Assembly (NCBI GenBank): GCA_963692955.1
Contig: OY843587.1
Location: 682,001 to 746,000, forward strand
Reading direction: 5' to 3'
Origin: UBA5158 sp963692955
GTDB taxonomy: Bacteria; Pseudomonadota; Gammaproteobacteria; DSM-16500
DNA length: 64,000 nt
The notes beneath the pieces were generated by a model. The model was not told the origin of the DNA. It worked only from the letters and a program-made list of their open reading frames with translations, and did no database searches. This document shows positions 40,103 to 50,153 of the stretch, piece by piece. The position numbers were made by a program, and so were the translations under genes. Each line of letters starts with the position of its first letter. The stretch's first letter is position 1.

Positions 40103-42482
40103 TATTGAAATTGAAATCGACGGTAAAAAACTCACGGCAGCGCCGAACGCCATGGTGATTCAAGTCGCCGACGCGGCGGGGATTTATATTCCGCGTTTTT
40201 GTTACCACAAACATTTATCCGTCGCCGCGAATTGCCGCATGTGTTTAGTCGAAGTGGAAAAGTCACCAAAGACTTTGCCCGCCTGCGCCACGCCGGTCGC
40301 GCCCGGCATGAAAGTATTTACGCGTTCGCCGAAAGCGTTAGCGGCGCAAAAAGCGGTGATGGAATTTTTATTAATTAACCATCCCCTCGATTGCCCCATC
40401 TGCGATCAAGGCGGCGAATGTGAACTGCAAGATTTATCGATGGGTTTTGGTTCGGCGGAATCTTTTTTTTACGAAGGCAAGCGTTCGGTAAAAGATAAAT
40501 ATATCGGCCCCTTAATTTCCACCGAAATGACGCGCTGCATTCAATGCACGCGCTGCGTGCGCTTTGGCGCGGAAATCGCGGGCATACGTGAACTTGGCGC
40601 GACCGGCCGCGGCGAAAACATGGAAATCGGCACGTACATCACGCACGCGATGAAATCCGAAGTCTCCGGCAACGTCATCGATATTTGTCCGGTCGGCGCG
40701 TTGACGTCAAAACCATTTCGCTACACCGCGCGCGCCTGGGAATTAGATCAGCATCCGACGGTCAGCCCGCACGATTGCGTGGGTTCGAATTTATACGCGC
40801 ACGCGCGTTACGGTACCGTCATGCGCATGGTGCCGCGGGAAAATGTTAACATCAATGAAACGTGGATTTCCGACCGTGACCGTTACAGCTACGAAGGGCT
40901 GTACCACGCCGATCGCGTGAAAACGCCGTTAATCCGCAAAAATAATCATTGGCAAGAAACCGATTGGCAAACCGCGTTGGAATACGCCGCTAATGGCATT
41001 CAAGCGGCGGTGGAAAAAAACGGCGCCGCGCAATTAGGCGCGTTGGCCGCGCCGAATTCGACGACCGAAGAATTTTATTTATTACAAAAAATGCTGCGTA
41101 GTCTGGGCAGCGATAACATCGACCATCGCTTGCGGCAGTCAGATTTTAGCGATCAAGATAATGTCGGCGCGTATCCTGGTTTAGGCATGTCGTTCGCTGA
41201 TATCGAGCAAAGCGACGCGATATTATTGATTGGTTCCAACATTCAAAAAGAACAACCCGCGTTCGCGCTGCGCCTGCGTAAAGCCGCGTTAAAAGGCACA
41301 AAAGTCATGGTCGTGAACCCTTGCGACTACGCGTTCCATTTCGACGTCGCGGAAAAACATATCGTCGCGCCGGATGAATTCGCGCAAACTCTCGCTGGTA
41401 TCGCGAAACATTTATTTCCCGAAGCGAAAGACTTAGCGACCAAGCATGAACATAAAATGCTGAGCGATCTGGAAGAAGAAAAACATTTTCAAGCGCTCGC
41501 CGAAATTTTACAAGCGGCTAAAAACCCCGTGGTGATACTGGGTGGCATGGCTTTAAACTTTGCTAACGCGAGTGTGGTGAAGCAATTAAGTATGTTAGTG
41601 GCGAAATTAGCTGGCGCGCAAATAGGTGTGTTAAGCGCGGCCGCGAATAGTGCGGGTGCTTGGCTGGCCGGTGCCGTGCCGCATCGCAGCGTGGCATGCC
41701 GCGCGGTAAATACGACGGGCTTAACTGCATTGAGTATGCTGGAAGAACCCATTAAGGCGTTTATTTTATTAAACGTCGAACCAGACCACGACTGCGGTAA
41801 TCCAGTCGCCGCGGAAAACGCTTTAAAACAAGCGGAATTCATCGTCGCGATGGCAGCATTTCATAACCCAGTGTTAGACAAGTTCGCGCACGTGATACTA
41901 CCCGTCGCGCCGTTCACGGAAACGGCGGGGACGTTTGTCAACGCCGCGGGTGATTGGCAATCTTTTCATGGCGTGGCGTCCGCGTTCGAAGCGTCGCGTC
42001 CAGCCTGGAAAGTGTTACGTGTGTTAGGAAACTTATTTCACTTGGAAGGCTTTGATTACGAATCGTCGGCAGGCGTGTTGCACGATATCAAAGTGGCGGT
42101 GGATACCATGCAAGTGCCGCCGGTCACGGAATTGAAAGTTACACCTAAACAATTAGCGAGCGCCGCTAAAACTTTAATCCGCATCGGCACCGTGCCATTG
42201 TATTCGACCGATGCTTTAGTCCGCCGCGCGCCGTCGCTGCAAGCGGCGCAGCCGATCTTAGAAGGGGAAGTCGCCGCGGTGCGCGTGCATCATAAAACTG
42301 GCGCGAAGTTGAAAGTGGCGGAGGGCGACATCGTCACCGTGAAACAAAATGAAAATTCTATCAAGTTGCCGGTGCTATTTGATGATAGTTTGGCGTTACG
42401 CTGTGTTTATATCCCCGGCGGCATTATCGAAACCAAGGGGTTGAGTGAATTGTTTGGCGCTGTGGAATTAGTGAGAGACTAA
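40095..42482 (+). CDS. nuoG: NADH-quinone oxidoreductase subunit G
   Basis: A 795-residue peripheral subunit of the 75-kDa family. The N-terminus carries a 2Fe-2S site (CYHKHLS, CRMC, CATPV), then the His/Cys site HPLDCPICDQGGECELQD, then a 4Fe-4S set (CIQCTRC with ICPVGALTSKPF), followed by a molybdopterin-oxidoreductase-like domain without an obvious cofactor site. Length is within the range for proteobacterial NuoG. It overlaps nuoF by 8 bases and ends 6 bases before nuoH. Confidence 0.97.
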   Translation: MADIEIEIDGKKLTAAPNAMVIQVADAAGIYIPRFCYHKHLSVAANCRMCLVEVEKSPKTLPACATPVAPGMKVFTRSPKALAAQKAVMEFLLINHPLDCPICDQGGECELQDLSMGFGSAESFFYEGKRSVKDKYIGPLISTEMTRCIQCTRCVRFGAEIAGIRELGATGRGENMEIGTYITHAMKSEVSGNVIDICPVGALTSKPFRYTARAWELDQHPTVSPHDCVGSNLYAHARYGTVMRMVPRENVNINETWISDRDRYSYEGLYHADRVKTPLIRKNNHWQETDWQTALEYAANGIQAAVEKNGAAQLGALAAPNSTTEEFYLLQKMLRSLGSDNIDHRLRQSDFSDQDNVGAYPGLGMSFADIEQSDAILLIGSNIQKEQPAFALRLRKAALKGTKVMVVNPCDYAFHFDVAEKHIVAPDEFAQTLAGIAKHLFPEAKDLATKHEHKMLSDLEEEKHFQALAEILQAAKNPVVILGGMALNFANASVVKQLSMLVAKLAGAQIGVLSAAANSAGAWLAGAVPHRSVACRAVNTTGLTALSMLEEPIKAFILLNVEPDHDCGNPVAAENALKQAEFIVAMAAFHNPVLDKFAHVILPVAPFTETAGTFVNAAGDWQSFHGVASAFEASRPAWKVLRVLGNLFHLEGFDYESSAGVLHDIKVAVDTMQVPPVTELKVTPKQLASAAKTLIRIGTVPLYSTDALVRRAPSLQAAQPILEGEVAAVRVHHKTGAKLKVAEGDIVTVKQNENSIKLPVLFDDSLALRCVYIPGGIIETKGLSELFGAVELVRD

Positions 42483-42488
42483 AACGCT

Positions 42489-43529
42489 ATGGATCAACTT
42501 TTTTTAATCGGCGGTATCCTCGGCAAGATTATTATAATCGTGCTCGTCTTGCTATTGTCGGTCGCGTATCTCACGTTTCTGGAACGCAAAGTCATCGGCT
42601 TTATGCAATGCCGCATCGGGCCCAACCGCGTCGGGCCGGCCGGTTTGCTACAGCCGATCGCGGACGTGTTAAAATTAATTCTGAAAGAACTCATCGTTCC
42701 CACGCAATCGAATAAATTTTTATTTATCATCGCGCCCATGATTAGTATCGCCACCGCGCTCGCGGGTTGGGCGGTAATACCGTTTGGTAAAAACGCGCTG
42801 TTAGCCAACATCAATGCCGGCGTACTTTATTCGTTAGCGCTGTCTTCCACTGGCGTGTACGGGGTGTTGATCGCCGGTTGGGCGTCGAATTCAAAATACG
42901 CGCTCTTCGGGGCGCTGCGCGCTACCGCGCAATCTATTTCGTATGAAATCGCCATGGGCTTCGCGCTGGTGGGTGTCATGATGGCGGCGGGCTCGCTGAA
43001 TTTTCAAACCATCGTGCTAGCGCAAAGCGGCGGGATCTGGCATTGGTATTGGCTGCCGTTATTTCCTTTATTCATCGTCTTTTGGATCGCGGGTGTGGCG
43101 GAAACCAATCGCGCGCCGTTCGATGTCGCGGAAGGCGAAACCGAAATCGTCGCCGGTTTTCACGTCGAATATTCCGGCACGGCCTTCGCATTATTTTTCT
43201 TGGCCGAATACGCTAACATGATTTTAATTTCCGCGTTAATCGCGGTGATGTTTTTGGGCGGCTATTTGTCGCCGTTCGAAGGCATTCCGGTAGTGGGGCC
43301 GTTATTTGATTTTGTGCCGGGTATTGTGTGGCTATTGGCGAAGCTTTCGATTTTTATTTTCTTTTATTTGTGGATACGCGCGACGTTCCCGCGTTACCGC
43401 TACGATCAAATCATGCGTTTAGGTTGGAAAATTTTAATTCCGGTGACGCTAGTGTGGATTACGGTGTTGGCGTTCGCGATCCATTTTAATGTCGGGCCTT
43501 GGTTTTCCGCGGCGGGTAATCAACTATGA
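42489..43529 (+). CDS. nuoH: NADH-quinone oxidoreductase subunit H
   Basis: A 346-residue membrane subunit with about eight spans that joins the peripheral and membrane arms and forms the quinone entrance. The conserved loop FLERKVIGFMQCRIGPNRVG, the ETNRAPFDVAEGETEIVAGF segment split over loop 3, and the RATFPRYRYDQIM stretch are diagnostic. Its stop overlaps the nuoI ATG by 4 bases. Confidence 0.98.
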   Translation: MDQLFLIGGILGKIIIIVLVLLLSVAYLTFLERKVIGFMQCRIGPNRVGPAGLLQPIADVLKLILKELIVPTQSNKFLFIIAPMISIATALAGWAVIPFGKNALLANINAGVLYSLALSSTGVYGVLIAGWASNSKYALFGALRATAQSISYEIAMGFALVGVMMAAGSLNFQTIVLAQSGGIWHWYWLPLFPLFIVFWIAGVAETNRAPFDVAEGETEIVAGFHVEYSGTAFALFFLAEYANMILISALIAVMFLGGYLSPFEGIPVVGPLFDFVPGIVWLLAKLSIFIFFYLWIRATFPRYRYDQIMRLGWKILIPVTLVWITVLAFAIHFNVGPWFSAAGNQL

Positions 43530-44014
43530 AACGTTTAATAAAATATATCAAGGCGTTTACTTTGTGGGAATTGTTAGGCGGTTTGCGTTTGACGGGTAAA
43601 TATTTTTTTGAGCGCAAAGTCACGATCCAATTTCCTGAAGAACAAACGCCGACGTCGCCGCGCTTCCGCGGCATTCATGCGCAGCGCCGTTATCCTAACG
43701 GCGAAGAACGTTGCATCGCTTGTAAATTATGCGAAGCGGTGTGTCCGGCGCTCGCGATCACGATCGAAGCGGAGCCACGCGCGGACGGTTCGCGCCGCAC
43801 GACGCGTTATGATATCGATTTATTTAAATGTGTCTATTGCGGATTTTGCGAAGAAGCGTGTCCCGTGGACGCGATCGTCTTGACGCGTTTTATGGATTAT
43901 CACATCGCTAACCGCGGCGAAAATATTTTAACGAAAGATAAATTGCTGGCGATTGGCGATAAATTTGAAACGCAAATCGCTAAAGACCGCGGCGCGGACG
44001 CCACGTTTAGATAA
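43526..44014 (+). CDS. nuoI: NADH-quinone oxidoreductase subunit I
   Basis: A 162-residue ferredoxin-like subunit with two 4Fe-4S clusters, N6a and N6b, seen as CIACKLCEAVCP and CVYCGFCEEACP. An amphipathic N-terminal helix anchors the family at the membrane. It overlaps nuoH by 4 bases and precedes nuoJ by 11 bases. Confidence 0.98.
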   Translation: MKRLIKYIKAFTLWELLGGLRLTGKYFFERKVTIQFPEEQTPTSPRFRGIHAQRRYPNGEERCIACKLCEAVCPALAITIEAEPRADGSRRTTRYDIDLFKCVYCGFCEEACPVDAIVLTRFMDYHIANRGENILTKDKLLAIGDKFETQIAKDRGADATFR

Positions 44015-44025
44015 GAGTTGAGACT

Positions 44026-44658
44026 ATGACGATTTTACAAATGATTTTTTATTTTTACTCCGCTCTCGCGGTGTTTTCCGGAATGATGGTAGTCAGTTCG
44101 AAAAGTACGGTGCGCAGCGCTTTATTTTTAGTCCTAACATTTTTTTGCATGGCCGCGTTATGGTTATTACTGCACGCGGAATTTTTAGCTCTGATCCTGG
44201 TGCTAGTGTATGTCGGCGCGGTGATGACATTATTTTTATTCGTAGTCATGATGTTAAACCTCGACCGGGTGGAATTACGCGAAGGCTTCGTGCGCTTTTT
44301 TCCGGTGGGAATTGTCATGGTGTTAATTATTTTCGGTTTAACGGCGATCGTGGTCGGGCCGGACCGTTTTGGTTTAGATAATATTGCTTTACCCAAACCT
44401 CTCCCGGTGGATTTTAGTAATATCGCAAGCCTGGGCGCGGTGCTTTATACCAATTACGCGTATCCATTCGAAGTGGCCGCGGTATTGCTACTGACCGCGA
44501 TTATCGCCGCGATTAGTTTGACGCACCATGAAAGAAAACCGCATAAATCGCAAGTGATCAGCGCGCAAATCGCGGTGCGTCCACAAGACCGCATGCGCTT
44601 AGTGAAGATGCCGTCCGCGACGGTCAAACCTGCGCCTAAACCGGATAAAGAGGAGTAA
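44026..44658 (+). CDS. nuoJ: NADH-quinone oxidoreductase subunit J
   Basis: A 210-residue membrane subunit with five hydrophobic spans and the conserved LVYVGAVMTLFLFVVMMLN of TM3, whose pi-bulge region is linked to coupling. The C-terminal tail of about 40 residues is polar and basic, as is common in proteobacteria. Followed 4 bases later by nuoK. Confidence 0.96.
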   Translation: MTILQMIFYFYSALAVFSGMMVVSSKSTVRSALFLVLTFFCMAALWLLLHAEFLALILVLVYVGAVMTLFLFVVMMLNLDRVELREGFVRFFPVGIVMVLIIFGLTAIVVGPDRFGLDNIALPKPLPVDFSNIASLGAVLYTNYAYPFEVAAVLLLTAIIAAISLTHHERKPHKSQVISAQIAVRPQDRMRLVKMPSATVKPAPKPDKEE

Positions 44659-44662
44659 TCGA

Positions 44663-44968
44663 ATGTTATCGCTATCCGATTTTTTAATTGTCGCCGCGTT
44701 GTTGTTCGGCATTGGCATGGCCGGGATTATCATTAACCGCAAAAATATAATTGTGTTGTTGATGTCGGTGGAATTGATTTTACTCGCGGTGAATACCAAC
44801 TTCATCGCGTTTTCATATTATTTAAATAACGTGACCGGCCAGATTTTTGTATTTTTTATTTTAACGGTGGCGGCGGCGGAAGCGGCGATTGGGCTCGCTA
44901 TCATGGTGGTTTTATACCGCCGCCGCGGCACGATCGAAGTCCAAGAATTAGATATGCTAAAAGGATAA
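44663..44968 (+). CDS. nuoK: NADH-quinone oxidoreductase subunit K
   Basis: A 101-residue, three-span membrane subunit (ND4L family) of normal length. The two conserved membrane glutamates that take part in proton translocation are seen in LLMSVELILLAVN and AAAEAAIGLAIMV. GAGGAG precedes the ATG. nuoL follows 3 bases downstream. Confidence 0.97.
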   Translation: MLSLSDFLIVAALLFGIGMAGIIINRKNIIVLLMSVELILLAVNTNFIAFSYYLNNVTGQIFVFFILTVAAAEAAIGLAIMVVLYRRRGTIEVQELDMLKG

Positions 44969-44971
44969 CAA

Positions 44972-46948
44972 GTGGAAATCCAACCTTTATCAATTGCGCT
45001 GATTATTATTCTGTTGCCGTTACTAGGCGCGCTGATCGCGGGTTTATTAGGTAAACTCATCGGCCGCCGCGCGACGCACTTAACTTGCGTATCGTTGGTT
45101 GGGGTTTCATTTTTATTGGCGGGGTATTTATTTAAAGTATTCGTGATCGACGCGGCGCCTCCGGTAGAAGGTATTATCTATACGTGGGTGCGCACCGGCG
45201 CGTATCAATTCGACGTGGCTTTATTGCTGGACCAATTGAGTATCGCGGTGACCTTTATCGTGACTTTCGTGTCGTTCATGGTGCACATCTACACTATCGG
45301 TTACATGGCCGATGATCCGGGTTATCAACGCTTCTTTAGTTATGTGTCATTGTTCACGTTTGCGATGTTGATTTTAGTGTTAGCGAATAATTTCTTGCTG
45401 ATGTTTTTTGGTTGGGAAGGCGTGGGCTTGGTTTCGTATTTGTTAATCGGTTTTTGGTTTACGCGGGAAGCGGCGATCTTTGGCGGGTTGAAAGCGTTTT
45501 TAGTTAACCGCATCGCCGACGGCGGCTTTATCATCGGCATGGCGGTCATGTTGAAATATTTCGGTCACCTGGATTTCACCTACATCTTCGCGCATGTAAA
45601 AGATATTTTAGACCAAAACGCGATGTTGTTTTTCAATCACGTGCCGGTCCCGGTCGTGTCTTTAACCTGCATTTTGTTATTCGTCGGCGCGATGGGTAAG
45701 TCGGCGCAAGTCCCGCTGCATGTGTGGTTGCCGGAATCGATGGAAGGCCCGACGCCGATCTCCGCGTTAATCCATGCCGCGACCATGGTGACCGCGGGAA
45801 TTTATATGGTGGCGCGCGCGTCGCCCTTGTTTGAGTATTCGACCATTACATTGACTTTCATTCTTACGATCGGCGCGATCACGTGTTTATTCATGGGAAT
45901 TTTAGCGGTTTTCCATCACGATATTAAACGAGTCATCGCTTATTCGACGTTATCGCAATTAGGTTACATGACCGTGGCGTTAGGCGCGTCGGCGTATAAC
46001 GCGGCGATTTTCCATTTGATTACGCATGCGTTTTTCAAAGCGTTGTTATTCCTTGCCGCCGGTTCCGTCATCATCGCGCTGCATCACGAACAAGATATGC
46101 GTAAAATGGGTGGCTTAAAAAATAAATTGCCGGTCACATATTTAACTTTCTTAATCGGCGCCATCGCGCTCGCCGCGCTGCCGCCGTTTTCAGGCTTTTA
46201 TTCTAAAGACGCGATTATCGAAGCGTTAAGCTTGTGCACCATACCGGGCGCCAAGTTCGCGTATGTTTGCGCGTTATTGGGCGCGTTTATCACGCCGCTT
46301 TATATTTTCCGCGCTTTGTTTTTAACTTTTCACGGACCATCACGCATGGACCCGGACGTGCAGAAACATGTGCATGAATCACCTTGGGTCGTGTTAATAC
46401 CGTTGATCGCGTTGGCGGTGCCAAGTATTTTTGCCGGCGGCCTGTTGATCGGGCCGTTATTATTTAAAAATCCTACGTTGTTAGCCAACAGTATTTTTGT
46501 GCTGCCGGAACATGCTGTGCTAAACACCATGGCGGCGGAATTTCATGGCGCGAAAGTGATGGCGTTGGAAGCGGGGCGCACGTTGACTTTTTGGTTGTCG
46601 ATCGCGGGTATCTTCACCGCTTGGTGTTTCAACATGCGTTATACGGCGTTCGCGGAACGTTTGAAACAGCGCTTTGCCTTCGCTTATAAAGTTATCGTTA
46701 GCAAATATGGCTTTGATGATTTTAATCAAATTGTCTTCGTGCGCGGCACGCGCATGCTAGGCAATGTTTTTTATCATATCAGCGATCAGCTGCTAATTGA
46801 TGGGATTTTTGTAAACGGATCGGGGCAATTGATCCGCTGGTTTTCTCGCGTGGCGCGGCATTTACAATCCGGCTACATTTATCATTACACTTTTGCCATG
46901 ATCGCCGGGGTCGTCGTCTTCCTGGGTTGGCTATTGCTAGGAACTTAG
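44972..46948 (+). CDS. nuoL: NADH-quinone oxidoreductase subunit L
   Basis: A 658-residue antiporter-like proton-pumping subunit (ND5 family) with about 16 spans and the long lateral helix at the C-terminus. The core LWFxW-type segment, MEGPTPISALIHAATMV with its conserved Lys and His neighbours, and LAALPPFSGFYSKDAI are diagnostic. The start is GTG with AAGGA upstream. Slightly longer than the E. coli protein, within the family range. Confidence 0.97.
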   Translation: MEIQPLSIALIIILLPLLGALIAGLLGKLIGRRATHLTCVSLVGVSFLLAGYLFKVFVIDAAPPVEGIIYTWVRTGAYQFDVALLLDQLSIAVTFIVTFVSFMVHIYTIGYMADDPGYQRFFSYVSLFTFAMLILVLANNFLLMFFGWEGVGLVSYLLIGFWFTREAAIFGGLKAFLVNRIADGGFIIGMAVMLKYFGHLDFTYIFAHVKDILDQNAMLFFNHVPVPVVSLTCILLFVGAMGKSAQVPLHVWLPESMEGPTPISALIHAATMVTAGIYMVARASPLFEYSTITLTFILTIGAITCLFMGILAVFHHDIKRVIAYSTLSQLGYMTVALGASAYNAAIFHLITHAFFKALLFLAAGSVIIALHHEQDMRKMGGLKNKLPVTYLTFLIGAIALAALPPFSGFYSKDAIIEALSLCTIPGAKFAYVCALLGAFITPLYIFRALFLTFHGPSRMDPDVQKHVHESPWVVLIPLIALAVPSIFAGGLLIGPLLFKNPTLLANSIFVLPEHAVLNTMAAEFHGAKVMALEAGRTLTFWLSIAGIFTAWCFNMRYTAFAERLKQRFAFAYKVIVSKYGFDDFNQIVFVRGTRMLGNVFYHISDQLLIDGIFVNGSGQLIRWFSRVARHLQSGYIYHYTFAMIAGVVVFLGWLLLGT

Positions 46949-46952
46949 GTTT

Positions 46953-48488
46953 ATGCTTGCTCATTTTCCGATTCTGACATTTTTAATTTGGCTGCCTGTG
47001 CTGGGAGCCGTGCTGGTGTTGATGACGGGAAATGATAGAAACGTCAAATTAACGCATACCATCGCGATTATCGTCGGTTTAGCCAATTTGTTAATGTGTA
47101 TCCCGCTGTATTTAGATTTTGATACCGTCAATTACGCCATGCAATTTCCAGAAAATTATTTGTGGATACGCGTTTACAAAATTCATTACGCTGTCGGCGT
47201 CGACGGCATTTCGTTGGCGATGATTATTCTCACGAATTTTACCGGCTTACTGGTTATTTTCGCGGGCGTTGAAGCGATTAAAAAACGCGTCGCGCAATAC
47301 ATGGCGACGTTCTTAGTCATGCAAGGCATGATGATAGGCGTATTCGCCGCGACCGACGCCATTTTGTTTTATGTATTTTGGGAAGGGATGTTGATTCCCA
47401 TGTATTTAAGTATCGGCATGTGGGGCAGCGCCAACCGTTCGTATGCGTCGATTAAGTTTTTCTTGTATACGTTCTTAGGTTCGATTTTAATGTTGATCGC
47501 GATTTTGTATTTATATAATCGCACCGGTTCGTTCGATATCACGAAATTTTATGGCTTGAATCTTTCGCAGCATATTCAAGTGTTAATCTTCTTCGCGTTC
47601 TTTTTAGCGTTCGCGGTAAAAGTGCCGATGTGGCCGGTGCATACTTGGTTGCCCGACGCGCATACCGAAGCCCCAAGCGGCGGGTCCGTCGTCTTGGCGG
47701 CGTTAATGTTGAAATTAGGAATTTACGGGTTTTTACGTTTTAGTATGCCCATCGTGCCGCAAGCTTGCGAACAGTTAGCCTGGTTCATGATAATTTTATC
47801 GTTGATCGCAATCGTGTATATCGGCTTAGTCGCGATCGTGCAAACGGATATGAAAAAACTTATCGCTTATTCGTCCATCGCGCACATGGGTTTCGCGACG
47901 TTAGGCTGTTTCATGGTGTATGACATTATTCATCACACCGCCAACTATCAAGACGCGTACATGAGTTTAGAAGGTGCGGTGATTCAAATGATCGCGCACG
48001 CGTTTGGGTCGGGCGCGATGTTTTTAGGCGTCGGTATTTTGGCTGACCGCATGGCCAACCATAGCCGGTTGATAAAAGATTATAGCGGTGTGGCTAACCG
48101 CATGCCGATTTTTGCCGCGTTTTTCTTGTTATTTGGTATGTCCAACGTGGGCTTGCCGGGGACGGCGGGTTTTGTCGGTGAATTTATGGTGATCATGAGT
48201 TCGTTCCAATCGCATTTTTGGGTGGCGTTCTTCGCGGCGTCGACGTTGATTTTAGCGGCGTCTTATACGCTGTGGATGTACAAGCGCGTTTTCTTCGGGC
48301 CGATTAACAATGAGTACGTGGCGGAATTTCCGGAAATATCTTTTTTTGAAATGACGAATTACATCTTGCTGGCGATAGGCGTCTTTTTTTTGGGGCTGTA
48401 TCCCGCGCCAGTATTAAATTTATTACACTCTACGATCGGGCATTTGCTTACGCAAAGTATGTCGATCGACAAGTGGCATTTAACGTGA
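46953..48488 (+). CDS. nuoM: NADH-quinone oxidoreductase subunit M
   Basis: A 511-residue antiporter-like proton-pumping subunit (ND4 family) with about 14 spans. Visible are YVFWEGMLIPMYLSIGMWG with the conserved membrane Glu, KVPMWPVHTWLPDAHTEAP, and KKLIAYSSIAHMG. It begins 4 bases after nuoL and ends 13 bases before nuoN. Confidence 0.97.
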   Translation: MLAHFPILTFLIWLPVLGAVLVLMTGNDRNVKLTHTIAIIVGLANLLMCIPLYLDFDTVNYAMQFPENYLWIRVYKIHYAVGVDGISLAMIILTNFTGLLVIFAGVEAIKKRVAQYMATFLVMQGMMIGVFAATDAILFYVFWEGMLIPMYLSIGMWGSANRSYASIKFFLYTFLGSILMLIAILYLYNRTGSFDITKFYGLNLSQHIQVLIFFAFFLAFAVKVPMWPVHTWLPDAHTEAPSGGSVVLAALMLKLGIYGFLRFSMPIVPQACEQLAWFMIILSLIAIVYIGLVAIVQTDMKKLIAYSSIAHMGFATLGCFMVYDIIHHTANYQDAYMSLEGAVIQMIAHAFGSGAMFLGVGILADRMANHSRLIKDYSGVANRMPIFAAFFLLFGMSNVGLPGTAGFVGEFMVIMSSFQSHFWVAFFAASTLILAASYTLWMYKRVFFGPINNEYVAEFPEISFFEMTNYILLAIGVFFLGLYPAPVLNLLHSTIGHLLTQSMSIDKWHLT

Positions 48489-48501
48489 TTGGGAAAAACT
48501 T

Positions 48502-49962
48502 ATGAATTTCATCATGCCGATATTTTCGGTGGCTGCACCTGATATTTTTATGTTATGCATGGCGTGCGCTATTTTACTGATACATGTGTTTTTACCCGCG
48601 AATAGAAAAATAGTGACTTATTATCTTGTGCAATTGACGTTAATCGTCACGTTTTGCTTGACGATTTCACAATATATGAATTACCCCAGCCCGATTATTA
48701 CTTTCAGTAATAATTATATTATCGATAAGCTCGCCATCATTCTCAAAATGTTTGTGTGCGCGGTGAATTTCTTTGTGTTCGCGTATTCGCGCGTCTATGT
48801 GCAAGAGCGCAAAATCGCGTTCGGTGAATATTTTATTTTAGGTTTGTTTTGTACGTTAGGCATGTTGGTGCTGGCGTCGGGCTATAGTCTCTTGACGATT
48901 TATTTGGGCCTGGAATTAATGACGTTTTCGCTGTACGCGATGGTGGCGATGGACCGTGAGTCACGCCGCTCTACCGAAGCAGCGATGAAATATTTCATCA
49001 TGGGCGCGCTGGCTTCGGGCTTATTGTTGTATGGCATTTCGATGGTGTACGGCGCGACGGGTTCGATCTCTTTATTAGATATCAATTTTATTTTAGTGAA
49101 TTCCGGAATTAACCAACAAGTCATGACGGTGTTGGGATTAGTGTTTATCTTAGCTGGCGTCATTTTCAAATTTGGCGCGGTACCGTTTCACATGTGGGTG
49201 CCGGATGTGTATGACGGCGCGCCGACGAGTATGACTTTATTGATCGCCACCGCGCCTAAAATTGCGGCGTTCGGTATGTTGATCCGGGTGGTCGAAGAAG
49301 CATTGCCCAGCGTTCAATTCCAATGGGAACACATGTTAATTGCCGTCTCGTTGTTGTCGATGTTTTTTGGCAATGTGTTAGCGATCGCGCAAACGAATAT
49401 TAAACGTATGTTGGCGTATTCTTCGATCGCGCACATCGGTTATATGTTGTTAGGCATTATCGCGGGGCCCAAATCCGCGGAAGGGTATTCGGCGGCGATG
49501 TTTTACATCGCGACTTACACGATCGTCGCGGCGGGCGCGTTCGCGATCGTGATTTTATTAAGTAAGCCTGGGAATGAATTCGATCGACTTGACGATTTCC
49601 GCGGCTTGAACGCGCGCAGTCCGTGGCTCGCCTTCATGATGTTGTTGTTAATGTTTTCTATGGCTGGCTTGCCGCCGACCGTGGGGTTTTTCGCGAAACT
49701 AGGTTTGTTGGAAGCGTTAGTCGAAGCGCATTTAGTCTGGCTTGCGGCGTTGGCGTTATTGTTTGCGATTATCGGCGCTTACTATTATTTGCGTATCGTC
49801 ATGTTGATGTATTTCGAAGAGCCTACCGCTATCGACCGGGCTAAGGTAATTAAAATCGCGCCTGATATGTTAATCGCCATCAGCATCAACGGCATCGCAG
49901 CACTAGTATTGGGCCTCTTGCCTAGTACATTCATCGATTTGTGCCGGATCACGCTTTCTTAA
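48502..49962 (+). CDS. nuoN: NADH-quinone oxidoreductase subunit N
   Basis: A 486-residue antiporter-like proton-pumping subunit (ND2 family), the last gene of the 14-gene operon. Diagnostic stretches are YLGLELMTFSLYAMVAMDR, FKFGAVPFHMWVPDVYDGAP and IKRMLAYSSIAHIGYMLLG. The stop codon lies inside the operon's terminator hairpin. Confidence 0.97.
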   Translation: MNFIMPIFSVAAPDIFMLCMACAILLIHVFLPANRKIVTYYLVQLTLIVTFCLTISQYMNYPSPIITFSNNYIIDKLAIILKMFVCAVNFFVFAYSRVYVQERKIAFGEYFILGLFCTLGMLVLASGYSLLTIYLGLELMTFSLYAMVAMDRESRRSTEAAMKYFIMGALASGLLLYGISMVYGATGSISLLDINFILVNSGINQQVMTVLGLVFILAGVIFKFGAVPFHMWVPDVYDGAPTSMTLLIATAPKIAAFGMLIRVVEEALPSVQFQWEHMLIAVSLLSMFFGNVLAIAQTNIKRMLAYSSIAHIGYMLLGIIAGPKSAEGYSAAMFYIATYTIVAAGAFAIVILLSKPGNEFDRLDDFRGLNARSPWLAFMMLLLMFSMAGLPPTVGFFAKLGLLEALVEAHLVWLAALALLFAIIGAYYYLRIVMLMYFEEPTAIDRAKVIKIAPDMLIAISINGIAALVLGLLPSTFIDLCRITLS

Positions 49963-49979
49963 CAAAAAGCGTGATTTTA
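49948..49979 (+). terminator. Terminator of the nuo operon
   Basis: ATCACGCTTT (49948-49957) pairs perfectly with AAAGCGTGAT (49966-49975) around an 8-base loop, followed by TTT. The left arm is inside the nuoN coding end. Confidence 0.8.
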
Positions 49980-50083
49980 GCAGTCTGAAACCACTTTTTA
50001 TCGTATTTTTTATAATTATCTATTCCAATCAATAGGTTACCGCCGTCTTTCTTTGTTCAAAAACCTTCCTGGCTCGCTTTGAA

Positions 50084-50122
50084 TGCTATAATTAGTCTAT
50101 ACAGTCTTATTTAAAGGACTGT
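50084..50122 (+). promoter_or_regulatory. Extended -10 promoter and 5' hairpin for the 50 kb orphan operon
   Basis: TGCTATAAT at 50084-50092 is an extended -10. At the expected transcript start, ACAGTC (50101-50106) pairs with GACTGT (50117-50122) around a 10-base loop and takes in part of an AAGGA (50114-50118). That AAGGA serves an 8-codon-long open frame (ATG at 50125, stop at 50146-50148), which could be a leader peptide. Confidence 0.5.
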
Positions 50123-50153
50123 GTATGTGCTTGGCCAAAAGGAATTAAGAACA

